Below are positions 38,093 to 47,250 of a DNA stretch of 64,000 bases, in pieces. Origin of the DNA: Scopulibacillus daqui (lineage in GTDB: Bacteria > Bacillota > Bacilli > Bacillales > Sporolactobacillaceae); NCBI RefSeq assembly GCF_016908855.1, contig NZ_JAFBER010000012.1, positions 25,170-89,169 of the forward strand. The letters run 5' to 3'. The notes under the pieces are model-generated. The model had not been told where the DNA came from, searched no databases, and worked only from the letters and a program-made list of their open reading frames with translations. A program made the translations under genes and the position numbers. Each line of letters starts with the position of its first letter. Within the stretch, counting starts at the first letter, position 1.

Positions 38093-38881
38093 TTAAATGC
38101 TTGTAATCGAACCGCCGTCAACCAAAATTGAACTGCCTGTCATATAGGTGCATGCACCAGAAACGAGAAATGCAACCACTTTTGCTAATTCATCAGGTTG
38201 ACCATATCGGCCTAAAGGTATGCTGGCTTCCGCTTGTTGTCTTACTTCTTCAAATGATTGCCCAGTTTGTTCAGCCCGCGCCCTATCGAGGTATTCAACG
38301 CGGTCAGTGTCAATCCTCCCCGGCGCAACTGTATGGATTAAAATGTTTTTAGGCGCAAGCTCTTCTGCTAATGTTTTCGTCAATCCGACGATCCCGAGCC
38401 GAAAGGTATTAGACAAAACAAGGTTAGGTATCGGCTGCTTAATGGATGAGGAAGCGATATTAATGATACGTCCGCCTCCTCTTTTTTCCATGACAGGGAT
38501 GGCTTGACGTATTAAGCGAACATAGCTTAAAAGATTAAGTGTAAAAGCATGGTGCCAATCTTCATCACTCGTGTCAAGAAAACTGCCGCTTGGCGGACCG
38601 CCGGCATTATTGACAAGAATATCAAAACCGCCAAATTGATCAACTGCTTTTTGAACCGCTGAATTTATATCTTCCGTCCTAGTGACATCAGCTTTTATGT
38701 AAGCGGCTTCTCCTGCCCCAATCGCTGATAGCTCCCTAGAAACCTTTTTCAGCTTTTCTTCATCACGGCTCGCGATCATGACATTCACGCCTTCCCGAAC
38801 AAGCTGTTCAGCAATCGCTCTGCCTAATCCTTGACTTGAAGCCATAACGAGCGCATTTTTCCCTTTTAATTCTAGATCCAT
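38093..38881 (-). CDS. SDR family oxidoreductase
   Basis: The product is 262 aa. The dinucleotide motif ASSQGLGRAIAEQ is near residues 14-26 and NNAGG near 90. The active-site Ser is in INIASSSIKQ, but the Tyr of the usual YxxxK seems replaced: the equivalent segment reads LSNTFRLGIVG, without YxxxK. The RBS is AGGAGGTAAGG. The substrate is unknown; catalysis may be impaired or non-canonical. Confidence 0.85.
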   Translation of the reverse strand: MDLELKGKNALVMASSQGLGRAIAEQLVREGVNVMIASRDEEKLKKVSRELSAIGAGEAAYIKADVTRTEDINSAVQKAVDQFGGFDILVNNAGGPPSGSFLDTSDEDWHHAFTLNLLSYVRLIRQAIPVMEKRGGGRIINIASSSIKQPIPNLVLSNTFRLGIVGLTKTLAEELAPKNILIHTVAPGRIDTDRVEYLDRARAEQTGQSFEEVRQQAEASIPLGRYGQPDELAKVVAFLVSGACTYMTGSSILVDGGSITSI

Positions 38882-39009
38882 GACCCTTACCTCCTGTACG
38901 ATGGCATTTTAACCCTTTTATATTTCGATGCTTATGTTATCATATCCTTTAACCGAGTACGTCCGCCCAAACAACACAGCATTGAACTTATAAAAAAGAC
39001 ATACCAATC

Positions 39010-39047
39010 AAAAAAAACCATAGTCCAATAAACATTGGTCTATGGTT
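39010..39047 (-). terminator. terminator after yrhC
   Basis: AACCATAG-t-CCAAT pairs with ATTGG-t-CTATGGTT across 4 bases, followed on the minus strand by a T-run. It overlaps the yrhC stop. Confidence 0.85.
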
Positions 39048-39279
39048 AATGCTTTTCTAATTTTTTCTTTGCTACTTGCATTCTCCAGAAAAAGAGCAAG
39101 GCGATGATCATGACTCCTAAACAGCTGCAAGTGAGAATCTCAGTTTTTTCAACCGTCTTTCCCTGAAAAGGAATTAATGTACCTATATATAAAAACATAC
39201 TCAAAATCATAAATATAAAACTGAAACGCCGATAATCAATGACTTTGAGTTTAAGATCCTTCAACTCTCGTTCACTCAT
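39046..39279 (-). CDS. YrhC-like small membrane protein
   Basis: The product is 77 aa with two membrane segments (residues about 19-37 and 50-67) and charged ends. Position next to luxS/mtnN recalls YrhC, which follows the methionine-to-cysteine genes in B. subtilis, but the sequence match is only moderate. Function unknown. Confidence 0.55.
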   Translation of the reverse strand: MSERELKDLKLKVIDYRRFSFIFMILSMFLYIGTLIPFQGKTVEKTEILTCSCLGVMIIALLFFWRMQVAKKKLEKH

Positions 39280-39421
39280 ACATCACGCCTCCCTAAATTT
39301 ACTTTTAACATGGATAAGTAAAATCTGACATGCATGCCTGTAAAAAGAGGGAATAAGCGTTTGAAACTTTTTGAGTAAGATTGGAGAAATAACGCTTAGT
39401 TTCTTACCGTCTCTTACCCGG

Positions 39422-39886
39422 TTATGCAAAGACTTCCGTCCATCCATCCTTGCCTTCAAGCATTTTTGCGGCAATCTTCTTAGCGCCTTCAAGACTGTGG
39501 CTCGCTGCCCATCCGCATTGAACTTCATTGCAAGCGGGAACTTCCGTCGCTTTTAAGACATCATTCAATGTTTCCTCAAGTGCTTGAAGGACACTGTCAT
39601 AGCTGTCATTGTTCATGATAGAAAGATAGAAGCCTGTTTGGCAGCCCATTGGACCAATGTCCAGAACATTATCCATATGGTTGCGAATATTTTCTGCCAT
39701 AAGATGCTCTAACGAGTGAAGCCCTGGCATATCCATGTGTTCTTTATTTGGCTGACAAAAACGGATATCATACTTATAAACTTTATCACCGTGCATTCCT
39801 TCAGTAACACCGACTAATCTCACATAGGGCGCCTTAACCTTCGTATGGTCAAGATTAAAACTTTCAACATTCATTTTTTTAACCAC
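39422..39886 (-). CDS. luxS: S-ribosylhomocysteine lyase LuxS
   Basis: Cleaves S-ribosylhomocysteine to homocysteine and DPD, the AI-2 precursor. The product is 154 aa. The zinc motif HSLEHL (residues about 57-62) and the catalytic Cys in MGCQTGFY are present. The start is probably GTG ([14 protein letters not shown]), overlapping the mtnN stop by 8 bases; an ATG four codons later is an alternative. It forms a pair with mtnN, which makes its substrate. Confidence 0.95.
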   Translation of the reverse strand: MVKKMNVESFNLDHTKVKAPYVRLVGVTEGMHGDKVYKYDIRFCQPNKEHMDMPGLHSLEHLMAENIRNHMDNVLDIGPMGCQTGFYLSIMNNDSYDSVLQALEETLNDVLKATEVPACNEVQCGWAASHSLEGAKKIAAKMLEGKDGWTEVFA

Positions 39887-40583
39887 GTTTTTCCAACCCC
39901 TTTAACATATTTAAAATCAGGTTAGCAGAGTTTTTAGCAGCAACTTCTAAAAACTGTTCGAATGAAATACCCGCTTCCTTGCCGGCAATATCCGAAAGGG
40001 AACGGATGATAACAAACGGTGTCTTGAATTGATAACACACTTGAGCAATCGCTGCCGCTTCCATCTCCCCTGCTTTTAGATTGGGAAACTTCTCTTTGAC
40101 CGATGCCACTCTTTCCGCGTCAGACATAAAGGAATCGCCTGTGGCAATCAAGCCTTTTACGGCTTTGATATCGGCCGTCTCTTCGGCTGCCCTTTCTGCA
40201 ACCTCTACCAAAAATGCATCTGGTTGATAGAAAGCAGGCATTCCCGGCACTTGACCGTATTCATAATCAAATACAGTTGCATCGACATCATGATGACGGA
40301 CTTCAGTGGAAATTACTACATCCCCCACTTGAAGATCTTGATCAAACCCGCCGGCAGATCCTGTATTAATTACATAGTCAGGTTTATAATCATGGATTAA
40401 AATTGACGTTCCCAAAGCAGCATTTACTTTTCCAATACCCGATTGCAGCAGCACAACATCGAACGGCCCCAGCTTCCCGCTGTAAAAGCGGCACCCTGCA
40501 ACTTCCTTTTCTGCAAGGTTTTGAATATGTCCTTTTAGTAATTCAACTTCTTCGTCCATTGCACCAATTAAACCTATTTTCAT
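39879..40583 (-). CDS. mtnN: 5'-methylthioadenosine/S-adenosylhomocysteine nucleosidase
   Basis: Hydrolyses SAH and MTA, feeding LuxS. The product is 234 aa. The motifs [23 protein letters not shown] and [12 protein letters not shown] are typical of MTAN. The RBS AGAAGGAG precedes the ATG. It overlaps luxS. Confidence 0.96.
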   Translation of the reverse strand: MKIGLIGAMDEEVELLKGHIQNLAEKEVAGCRFYSGKLGPFDVVLLQSGIGKVNAALGTSILIHDYKPDYVINTGSAGGFDQDLQVGDVVISTEVRHHDVDATVFDYEYGQVPGMPAFYQPDAFLVEVAERAAEETADIKAVKGLIATGDSFMSDAERVASVKEKFPNLKAGEMEAAAIAQVCYQFKTPFVIIRSLSDIAGKEAGISFEQFLEVAAKNSANLILNMLKGLEKRG

Positions 40584-40828
40584 GGAACTTCTCCTTCTAA
40601 ATGTGTTAGTAAGATTATTTTAACATCGTTCTGCCTCTGTTTCTACATATCGGGATGACGTTTAAAAACAAATTCTTACTTTTATTCTCATCTTGCCGAA
40701 ACTTCAAGAGAAATCCATTTCAACCGCTTGATTGTTTACACGCACGGTCATTAGGATGATCATTACAATATCATGGATCTTTTTCATTTCTTTGGACAGA
40801 GGAGGTCTTATGTTTTTTACTTTACCCT

Positions 40829-41602
40829 TCAATCAATCATTGACTTTTGAACAATATTGAGAACCGTTTTCAAATCTTCAATAGGGATTTGTCCGGGTGC
40901 TGAACTATTTTCACCGACCGCAAAGGTTACACAAGAACCAAAAACACCCCCGAACATGCGCGTTAAGGTTCCATAACCGCCCATTGATATTGTGATTAAC
41001 GGTATGTTCAACTTTTTGTTTCCTTCATATGTTACATTTAATAGAGTTAAGACATCTTTCAGTGTTTTGGGCATAACAGCAGCTTTGGCAATATCAGCGC
41101 CGCAGGCTTCAGCCTCCAATAATTTCTTCATTAAAACGTCTTGGGATGGCGTAGATTCAAAATGATGATAAGACATGATCATTTTTAAACCTGCGTCATG
41201 AGAGACTTTTCGCAAATAACGCAGATGTTCCAAACGGTTGCTTAATTCAAAATCTATGATATCCGCCGCGGTGTTTTTACAAATTTCTATATACATTTCA
41301 AGAATTTCTTTTTCTGATAATGGTATCGGCTGTCCCCCTTCTCTTTGGGAACGGTTAGTAAAAATAACCGGAATATCTCCTGCATTTTCACGTATTCTCT
41401 TCGCTAGTGCAATGACTTCATCAGTATTTTCAATTTTATCAAAAAAATCAGCGCGCCATTCAATTAAATCCGGCTTTTTAGCTGTCACATGAGTTAATTC
41501 TTGTAAAATTTCTTTTTGAGTGCGCCCGATAATTGGTGTACATATAAGCGGTTGGGCTGGATCTCCTAACGTTTTGCCCCTTAGTTGAATACGTTTTTCC
41601 AT
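40829..41602 (-). CDS. aroD: 3-dehydroquinate dehydratase type I
   Basis: Shikimate-pathway enzyme converting 3-dehydroquinate to 3-dehydroshikimate via a lysine Schiff base. The product is 257 aa. Residues EWRADFF, the catalytic His in MSYHHF and the Lys in IAKAAVMP are visible. The ATG (MEKRIQLR) follows CAAGGAGG; a longer frame is not used. It stands apart from aroE. Confidence 0.95.
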   Translation of the reverse strand: MEKRIQLRGKTLGDPAQPLICTPIIGRTQKEILQELTHVTAKKPDLIEWRADFFDKIENTDEVIALAKRIRENAGDIPVIFTNRSQREGGQPIPLSEKEILEMYIEICKNTAADIIDFELSNRLEHLRYLRKVSHDAGLKMIMSYHHFESTPSQDVLMKKLLEAEACGADIAKAAVMPKTLKDVLTLLNVTYEGNKKLNIPLITISMGGYGTLTRMFGGVFGSCVTFAVGENSSAPGQIPIEDLKTVLNIVQKSMID

Positions 41603-41687
41603 GTTTATCCTCCTTGTATCGTTTAAAATAGCGTCTCTTGCCAATAGTGTTAAAGAAATAAGGAGACCAAGTAGAGGTCTCCTTAAG

Positions 41688-42368
41688 TTATGGTTTTTTT
41701 ACGCTGTCCGCTTTCCATCCTTCACCTTGTTTCCATGTAAGATGAACAACGTATTTTTGATCAGCACTGCCTTTTGGGGCAACGCGAGCCAATGAACTGT
41801 TTGAATCGCCTCCGTTACCAAGCCAATAGACGACTATTTGATCTTGTGGTATACCAGTTGCTAACGATACAGCTGCTATTTGGGCATCCCAGTCTTTTGA
41901 GCCTTTATCATAAGAAGCTGTATGATTTTCTTCATTTGCCGTTGCAGCCGCTTGATTGTTTAGCTGATGATTTTTATCATCTTTTTTATTGCTGTCTTCT
42001 TTTTTCTTTTCTTTATCATTCTGATTTTTGTCGGACTTATGATTGGACTTATCCTCTTTTTGCTTGTCCTTTTCAGACTTAGTGTCATCTTTATGCGCTG
42101 AAGATTGATGTTTGTCATCATTCTTTTGCATATCGCCGCTATTGTTGTCTTCTTGAGCACTCGTTTTTTCGCTATTCTTTTTATAAGTAGGCGCTCCTGT
42201 ATCAGCTGACTTCTGCTCAGGCGAATGGAAGAGAGACACTAATATGACTCCCCCAATAACTAATATAAGTGCAGCGACTATTCCGATCGCCCAGTTTAAT
42301 ATACGGTCAGCCTTCTTTCGTTTTCTTGAAGAACGTGAAGGAGAGTTATTGTCCTGTCTCATTCTCAT
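41688..42368 (-). CDS. yrrS: YrrS family membrane protein (DUF1510)
   Basis: The product is 226 aa with an N-terminal basic stretch, one membrane segment (near residues 27-50), a long low-complexity linker rich in Lys, Asp, Glu, Asn and Ser, and a C-terminal ~80-residue domain (PQDQIVVYWLGNGGDSNS). The ATG follows GAGGAAC. In B. subtilis yrrS is next to pbpI, which is absent here. Function unknown. Confidence 0.85.
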   Translation of the reverse strand: MRMRQDNNSPSRSSRKRKKADRILNWAIGIVAALILVIGGVILVSLFHSPEQKSADTGAPTYKKNSEKTSAQEDNNSGDMQKNDDKHQSSAHKDDTKSEKDKQKEDKSNHKSDKNQNDKEKKKEDSNKKDDKNHQLNNQAAATANEENHTASYDKGSKDWDAQIAAVSLATGIPQDQIVVYWLGNGGDSNSSLARVAPKGSADQKYVVHLTWKQGEGWKADSVKKP

Positions 42369-42598
42369 GTTCCTCCTTTTATAGATATAATTACATTGTA
42401 ACATCTTTATAAGTTTCGTTGGGTATTAAATTATATTAACCGTCATATAAAAGTTAGAAAGAAAAGATCATTTCTATCATAATAACAGTTTCTCCTTTAT
42501 TAAAGAGGGAAACATTGTCAGATTACCACTAGTTTTGACAAAAGGAAGGAATATTTTTTATAAAACGCAAATAGATATGGAGTAAGGAGGTTGTCAAA

Positions 42599-42841
42599 GT
42601 GAATTTTACAACGTTTAATAAAGATTTCTCCCGCCTTGAGAGTTTTGATACGATTGGCTACGATCGTCAGACAGAAACCTTACAAATTATATTTTTTGAC
42701 GGGTCCAAAAAAACTTACTTCCATGTATCTGAACAGACCGTCTTCCGCTTTCTCTTATCAGAAAATAAAGAAGCCTATTATGAAAACGTTATCGACGACA
42801 AATTTAAAGATGACAAAAAAGCCCGAACTTATACCAATTAG
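42599..42841 (+). CDS. small KTSC-like domain protein
   Basis: The product is 80 aa, GTG start behind TAAGGAGG. The sequence (IGYDRQTETLQIIFFDGSKKTYFHV, then VIDDKF) resembles the KTSC fold. Neighbours give no clue. It is convergent with greA and shares a two-way terminator. Confidence 0.6.
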   Translation: MNFTTFNKDFSRLESFDTIGYDRQTETLQIIFFDGSKKTYFHVSEQTVFRFLLSENKEAYYENVIDDKFKDDKKARTYTN

Positions 42842-42884
42842 TTCGCGCTTTTTTGTTAAATTGAACCCGTCTGACGGCGGGTTC
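42815..42884. terminator. double hairpin terminator between the KTSC-like ORF and greA
   Basis: GCCCGAACT/AGTTCGCGC followed by TTTTTT serves the plus strand. A second hairpin GAACCCG/CGGGTTC (42863-42884) lies just past the greA stop for the minus strand, where a T/A-rich run follows. Confidence 0.75.
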
Positions 42885-42886
42885 TA

Positions 42887-43363
42887 TTATTTAACTTCTA
42901 AAATTTTAACGAGTAAATCTCCGCCTGGCGTCGGAACTGTTACTTCCTCGCCTACAGAACGTCCGATAAGGCTTTTGGCCATCGGCGAATCATTAGAAAT
43001 CTTTCCTTCAAAAGGATCTGATTCTGCGCTGCCGACAATTGTATATGTTTCCTCTTCACCGTCAGGAAGTTCTTTAAAAGTCACTGATTTACCAATGTTA
43101 ACAGTGTCTGTATTTGCCCCATCATCTTCAATGATAACGGCATTGCGGATCATTTGCTCCAGTTGTTGAATCCGCGATTCAACAAAAGCTTGCTCATCCT
43201 TTGCAGCATCATATTCAGAGTTTTCGGAGAGATCGCCAAAACTGCGGGCAATTTTAATTCTCTCAACAACTTCTTTTCTCTTTTCAGTTTTTAAATATTC
43301 AAGTTCTTCCTCAAGCTTCTTTTTACCCTCAGCTGTCATATAATGCTTTTTCTCTTCAGCCAT
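42887..43363 (-). CDS. greA: transcription elongation factor GreA
   Basis: Rescues backtracked RNA polymerase. The product is 158 aa: an N-terminal coiled coil with the acidic tip [15 protein letters not shown], followed by the C-terminal FKBP-like domain ([16 protein letters not shown]). The ATG (MAEEKK) follows GGGAGTGG. Confidence 0.96.
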   Translation of the reverse strand: MAEEKKHYMTAEGKKKLEEELEYLKTEKRKEVVERIKIARSFGDLSENSEYDAAKDEQAFVESRIQQLEQMIRNAVIIEDDGANTDTVNIGKSVTFKELPDGEEETYTIVGSAESDPFEGKISNDSPMAKSLIGRSVGEEVTVPTPGGDLLVKILEVK

Positions 43364-43468
43364 TCGGTCCACTCCCTTTTTTTATCATAAGAAAACTTGG
43401 CTGATGCCAAGCTTTTAAAGGATGTTCAAAAAATTTTTCGTTGTTTGTCCTTTTTTTGAACACAATAA

Positions 43469-44107
43469 CTAAGCTAATGAGTTATTCTTTTCTAAAATAG
43501 AATGGATTTTAGTAACCATTAAATCAATGGCAACAGCATTTTGCCCGCCTTCAGGAATAATGATATCAGCATATCGCTTTGTAGGCTCAATAAATTGCAG
43601 ATGCATTGGCCTGACAACAGTAATATACTGATTAATCACTGATTCAACAGAGCGGCCCCTTTCTTGCGTATCTCTTAAGAGCCTTCTGATAATTCGAAGA
43701 TCAGAATCAGTATCGACAAAAACCTTTATATCCATTAAGTTGCGAAGTCTTTCGTCTTCTAGTATGAGAATGCCTTCTAAGATGATAACATCTTTTGGCT
43801 CGACAGGAATTATTTTATCAGATCTTGTATGTGCTGTATAGTCGTATACTGGTTTTTCAATAGGTTTAAATTGGAGAAGTTGATTTAAATGTTCGATAAG
43901 AAGATCATGATCAAAAGCCAGAGGATGATCATAATTGGTTAATAACCGTTCTTCCATTGTTTTATGACCCTGCGCCTTATAATATGCATCTTGTTCAATA
44001 ATTGCAATCGATTGATCAGGAAAATTCCGGTAAATTTCCTTTGCTACCGTTGTCTTGCCTGAACCCGTTCCTCCGGCAACACCTATAATGATTGGTTTTC
44101 TGTTCAT
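43469..44107 (-). CDS. udk: uridine kinase
   Basis: Phosphorylates uridine and cytidine in pyrimidine salvage. The product is 212 aa with the P-loop [14 protein letters not shown] at residues about 9-22 and the [13 protein letters not shown] motif. The RBS GGAAAGGAC precedes the ATG. A terminator-like hairpin (AAAACTTGGC/GCCAAG) lies between it and greA at 43392-43417. Confidence 0.96.
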   Translation of the reverse strand: MNRKPIIIGVAGGTGSGKTTVAKEIYRNFPDQSIAIIEQDAYYKAQGHKTMEERLLTNYDHPLAFDHDLLIEHLNQLLQFKPIEKPVYDYTAHTRSDKIIPVEPKDVIILEGILILEDERLRNLMDIKVFVDTDSDLRIIRRLLRDTQERGRSVESVINQYITVVRPMHLQFIEPTKRYADIIIPEGGQNAVAIDLMVTKIHSILEKNNSLA

Positions 44108-44222
44108 GATAATACTTGTCCTTTCCTTCTATCTTAGCCAAAATGAATGATGTTTACCCTATAAAAGGCATTTAAAAAGCAATAAAGATATTTTTTTCGT
44201 GCAGCACTCAATCATGCAGAGC

Positions 44223-44864
44223 TCATTTTTTTGCTGACACTGCTATCCCGTCACCGACAGTTAAAAACACACTATCAAAATCGGGGTGGGATGAGAGCCA
44301 TTCATTATAACGATTAATTTTTTCCGCTAGTTTCCTAAGGCGTTTGCTCTCCGCACGTTCCGGATGAGCAGCCAGGCCTCGAAACAAAACATTATCTGTA
44401 ATGATTAATCCGTTCTGGGATAAAAGCGGCGAATACAATTCGAAAAACAACCGGTATTGCCCTTTGGCAGCATCTATAAAGATAAAATCAAACGGCGCAT
44501 ATTGCCTGATTTCTTCAGCTGTTTCTGCTGCATCCCCTTTGATGACTTGAATCCGTCTATCCAAACCAAATGATTGAATGTTTTTTAATGCTTCCTTATA
44601 CATCTCTTCTTGACGTTCTATTGTAAATATCTGTGCAGACTCAGAAGCTAACGCCATTTTAATTGCCGAATACCCTATAGCCGTTCCAATTTCTAAGATC
44701 CGCTTAGGCTTGATCAGCTTAATATAGTGCTGGACGAGTGCCATCCCGTCCGGCTGCATAATTGGAATTTTCCTGTCTCTTGCATCTTTTTCAAGTTTAT
44801 CAAGCATAGGTATATTTTTTGGCGCAAGCGCTGCGGTATATCGTGATAAGCTTTGATCCTCCAT
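44223..44864 (-). CDS. trmR: tRNA 5-hydroxyuridine methyltransferase TrmR
   Basis: SAM-dependent O-methyltransferase that makes mo5U34 in tRNA from ho5U34 (former YrrM). The product is 213 aa. The SAM motif ILEIGTAIGYSAIKMA and the metal-site DFIFIDAAKGQY and TDNVLFRG are typical of the COMT-like family. The ATG follows GAGGTG. The yrrN/yrrO peptidase-like genes that make ho5U and lie between yrrM and udk in B. subtilis are missing here. Confidence 0.88.
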   Translation of the reverse strand: MEDQSLSRYTAALAPKNIPMLDKLEKDARDRKIPIMQPDGMALVQHYIKLIKPKRILEIGTAIGYSAIKMALASESAQIFTIERQEEMYKEALKNIQSFGLDRRIQVIKGDAAETAEEIRQYAPFDFIFIDAAKGQYRLFFELYSPLLSQNGLIITDNVLFRGLAAHPERAESKRLRKLAEKINRYNEWLSSHPDFDSVFLTVGDGIAVSAKK

Positions 44865-44914
44865 CCAGTACACCTCTATCAAACATACAGAATAAGAGGA
44901 GTGTCATACCCCTC

Positions 44915-46039
44915 TTAACTTTTTACCTTATCCCATTCATGTCCATATTTCTTCACGACTGCGTCATGCTCTTTTAATGTTTTTGTAAAAATGACTTCGC
45001 CGTTAGGTCTTGCAAAGAAATAAAGATCATCGCTCTTAATCGGCCATAAAACGGCTTTAATGGCCTCTTCGCCCGGATTATTAATAGGGCCAACCGGCAT
45101 TCCCTTATTTTTATAAGTATTATACGGTGATTTAATATCTAAATCTTTATATGTTGTACGATACAAATGCTTTTGTTTAGCATAAGCGATCGTTGGATCT
45201 GTTTGCAAAGGCATTCCTTTATCTAACCGATTATAGAAGACGCCGGAAATTTTCTTAAGATCGTTTATATTTTGGGCTTCTCCTTCTAATAAGGATGCCA
45301 TAGTTAAAATCTTATGAACAGACCCAAGCTGATTGTTATTTATTTGCTTTTGATATTTATTTAAAACTTCCTGCGTTTTATTTAACATAGCTTTAACAAT
45401 CGCATCCAACGAAGGGTCTTTCTCTTGAAAACGATAAGTCGCAGGATATAAGTAGCCTTCAAGCGGATATTTTATTTTTTTATTTAATATATCATCGGTC
45501 AGAAACGGATAATCTTTCATATAGTGTTTCTTGATATAATTCCGGTCCTGCATTTTACTTAGAATGTCTTTTTCATTAAGGTTCGTATTCTCAGCAATCC
45601 GGTGAGCAATATCTTTAACCCACCAGCCTTCCGGTACCGTTATCTGAAAAGCGGCTGATTGGTTTTTCCCAGTGTTGAGGGATTGAATAATTTCTTCAGT
45701 TGACATAGATGGTGAAAAAAGGTACGTACCCGCTTTAAAGTTGCTTTCATTTTTATATTTTGCATAGTATCTGAAGACTGATGCATTGTTAATAACGCCT
45801 TTATCTTCAAGCATTTGGCTAATTTCAGCGCTTGATGTACCGTTTGGAATATTAATGGTTACCTGTTTTGCACTTGTCTTATCGACTGGCGCTAACGCTT
45901 TTTTTACATAAAAAATACCGCCGCCGGCGATGATAGCCAGTACAGCTAAAACAATAACAGCGATGATCCCAAAACGGCGCAGACGATTGCTTTTTCTTTT
46001 GCCATTTAAAAATTTAATTTGGTCATCAGATTTCGACAC
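44915..46039 (-). CDS. mltG: endolytic transglycosylase MltG
   Basis: Membrane-anchored peptidoglycan terminase that cleaves nascent glycan strands. The product is 374 aa. One N-terminal membrane segment (residues about 22-47), a LysM-like subdomain and the YceG domain with the catalytic Glu in LLEGEAQ and the PLQTDPTIAYA and PYNTY motifs. The GTG start follows AAGGGGAG. It lies between trmR and yrzB. Confidence 0.94.
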   Translation of the reverse strand: MSKSDDQIKFLNGKRKSNRLRRFGIIAVIVLAVLAIIAGGGIFYVKKALAPVDKTSAKQVTINIPNGTSSAEISQMLEDKGVINNASVFRYYAKYKNESNFKAGTYLFSPSMSTEEIIQSLNTGKNQSAAFQITVPEGWWVKDIAHRIAENTNLNEKDILSKMQDRNYIKKHYMKDYPFLTDDILNKKIKYPLEGYLYPATYRFQEKDPSLDAIVKAMLNKTQEVLNKYQKQINNNQLGSVHKILTMASLLEGEAQNINDLKKISGVFYNRLDKGMPLQTDPTIAYAKQKHLYRTTYKDLDIKSPYNTYKNKGMPVGPINNPGEEAIKAVLWPIKSDDLYFFARPNGEVIFTKTLKEHDAVVKKYGHEWDKVKS

Positions 46040-46184
46040 AAAAGGACTCCCCTTTCAAGGTACCTAGTCCATTATACACTATGATAAAAAAATGTCATCA
46101 TTTGTTTTAAAAATTGTCGAAACCACATTTCAAATTGTATAGAGCAAAGCCTCCTTATTTAAAAAAGGAGGCTGAGACCTTTCA

Positions 46185-46463
46185 TTAGAGATCAGATTCC
46201 GCTAGAAATGTATTAAACATTTCTTCGACCATATCCCATTCTTTATCGGTTTCTATCGGATAGAGATTAAATTCTCCGTCCTTATCTTCATAGCGGAAAC
46301 CATACACTTCCTGCATCTCTTCTTCATCATCGCTTGATTCTACGGGTTTAACAACCATGTAAGATTTTTGTGTCTCATCAACATCAAATGTAAAAATCAC
46401 ATCAAACAGATGCTCTTCACCATTCTCATCAGGGATAATGATACGATCTTGTTCTTCGTTCAT
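46185..46463 (-). CDS. yrzB: DUF1292 protein YrzB
   Basis: The product is 92 aa, highly acidic (DEEEMQEVYGFRYEDKDG). Universal in Bacillota next to ruvX and ireB; function unknown. RBS GGAGTG. It overlaps nothing and is 3 bases from ruvX. Confidence 0.92.
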   Translation of the reverse strand: MNEEQDRIIIPDENGEEHLFDVIFTFDVDETQKSYMVVKPVESSDDEEEMQEVYGFRYEDKDGEFNLYPIETDKEWDMVEEMFNTFLAESDL

Positions 46464-46466
46464 TTT

Positions 46467-46892
46467 CTACACTCCATTTCCATTGTGATCTAGATAGCTT
46501 TGAAGAATCATCACCGCAGCCATCTTATCAATGACTTTCTTTCGCTTTTTCCGGCTGACATCAGCCGTAATTAACATTCGTTCCGCTGCCATCGTTGTTA
46601 GCCGTTCATCCCACATCTCTACAGGCAATTGAAATTTTTTCTTTAAACTTTTTGCAAAGGCTTGGCAAGCTTCCCCCGATTCACCAATTGTTCCATTCAT
46701 GTTTTTCGGAAGTCCGACAACTATTTTCTCGACACCGTATGCCTCAATTAATTCTTTGATACGGTCATAAATGAGATGTCTTTTATTCTCTGTATAATGG
46801 ATGGTTTCTATACCTTGGGCGGTAAAACCAAGCAAATCACTTATTGCAACGCCGACAGTTTTGCTGCCGTAATCTAATCCCATGATTCTCAT
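46467..46892 (-). CDS. ruvX: Holliday junction resolvase-like protein YqgF/RuvX
   Basis: RNase H-fold protein implicated in 16S rRNA processing or Holliday-junction resolution. The product is 141 aa. The motif [16 protein letters not shown] is at the N-terminus, VGLPKNMNG near 60 and DERLTT near 95. The ATG overlaps the ireB stop. Confidence 0.95.
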   Translation of the reverse strand: MRIMGLDYGSKTVGVAISDLLGFTAQGIETIHYTENKRHLIYDRIKELIEAYGVEKIVVGLPKNMNGTIGESGEACQAFAKSLKKKFQLPVEMWDERLTTMAAERMLITADVSRKKRKKVIDKMAAVMILQSYLDHNGNGV

Positions 46893-47152
46893 AGCCGGCC
46901 ATCACGGTGCTGCTTAAGATAAGTGGTGACCAATTCCTCAATTAATTCATCGCGTTCAATTCGACGAATAATATTTCTGGCATCTCGATGGCGGGGAATA
47001 TAAGCGGGATCTCCTGACAATAAATAACCGACGATTTGATTGATCGGATTGTACCCTTTATCTTTTAAAGCATTGTATACCTTAAGCAGGGTATCTCTCG
47101 CATCACGATTATCCGGCTCTTCATTAATGCTAAACTTCATTGTTTTGTCCAA
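46889..47152 (-). CDS. ireB: IreB family regulatory protein
   Basis: The product is 87 aa (former YrzL, DUF965), a substrate of the IreK/PrkC-type Ser/Thr kinase in enterococci. The sequence [20 protein letters not shown] is the family hallmark. A TTG start behind AAGGA is likely. It leads the ireB-ruvX-yrzB operon. Confidence 0.92.
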   Translation of the reverse strand: MDKTMKFSINEEPDNRDARDTLLKVYNALKDKGYNPINQIVGYLLSGDPAYIPRHRDARNIIRRIERDELIEELVTTYLKQHRDGRL

Positions 47153-47250
47153 ATGTATCCTTCCCCCTCATCTGAAAATGATATGTGTCCAAAAAGCGGC
47201 CTACAGGACAAAAAAACTGTTAGCCGGCTTTTTGAACATCTATGAAGTAT

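Noticed and set aside
39283..39528. 81-aa minus-strand ORF overlapping the luxS 3' end
   Set aside because: It is an out-of-frame reading of the luxS terminus, which explains similar residues; no RBS.
40819..40869. 16-aa plus-strand ORF behind AGGAGG next to aroD
   Set aside because: The RBS looks good, but the frame overlaps the 3' end of aroD antisense and no promoter with proper spacing was found.
42636..43169. Long plus-strand ORF opposite greA
   Set aside because: It runs antisense through greA and the KTSC-like ORF, has no RBS, and its composition follows the complement of greA.
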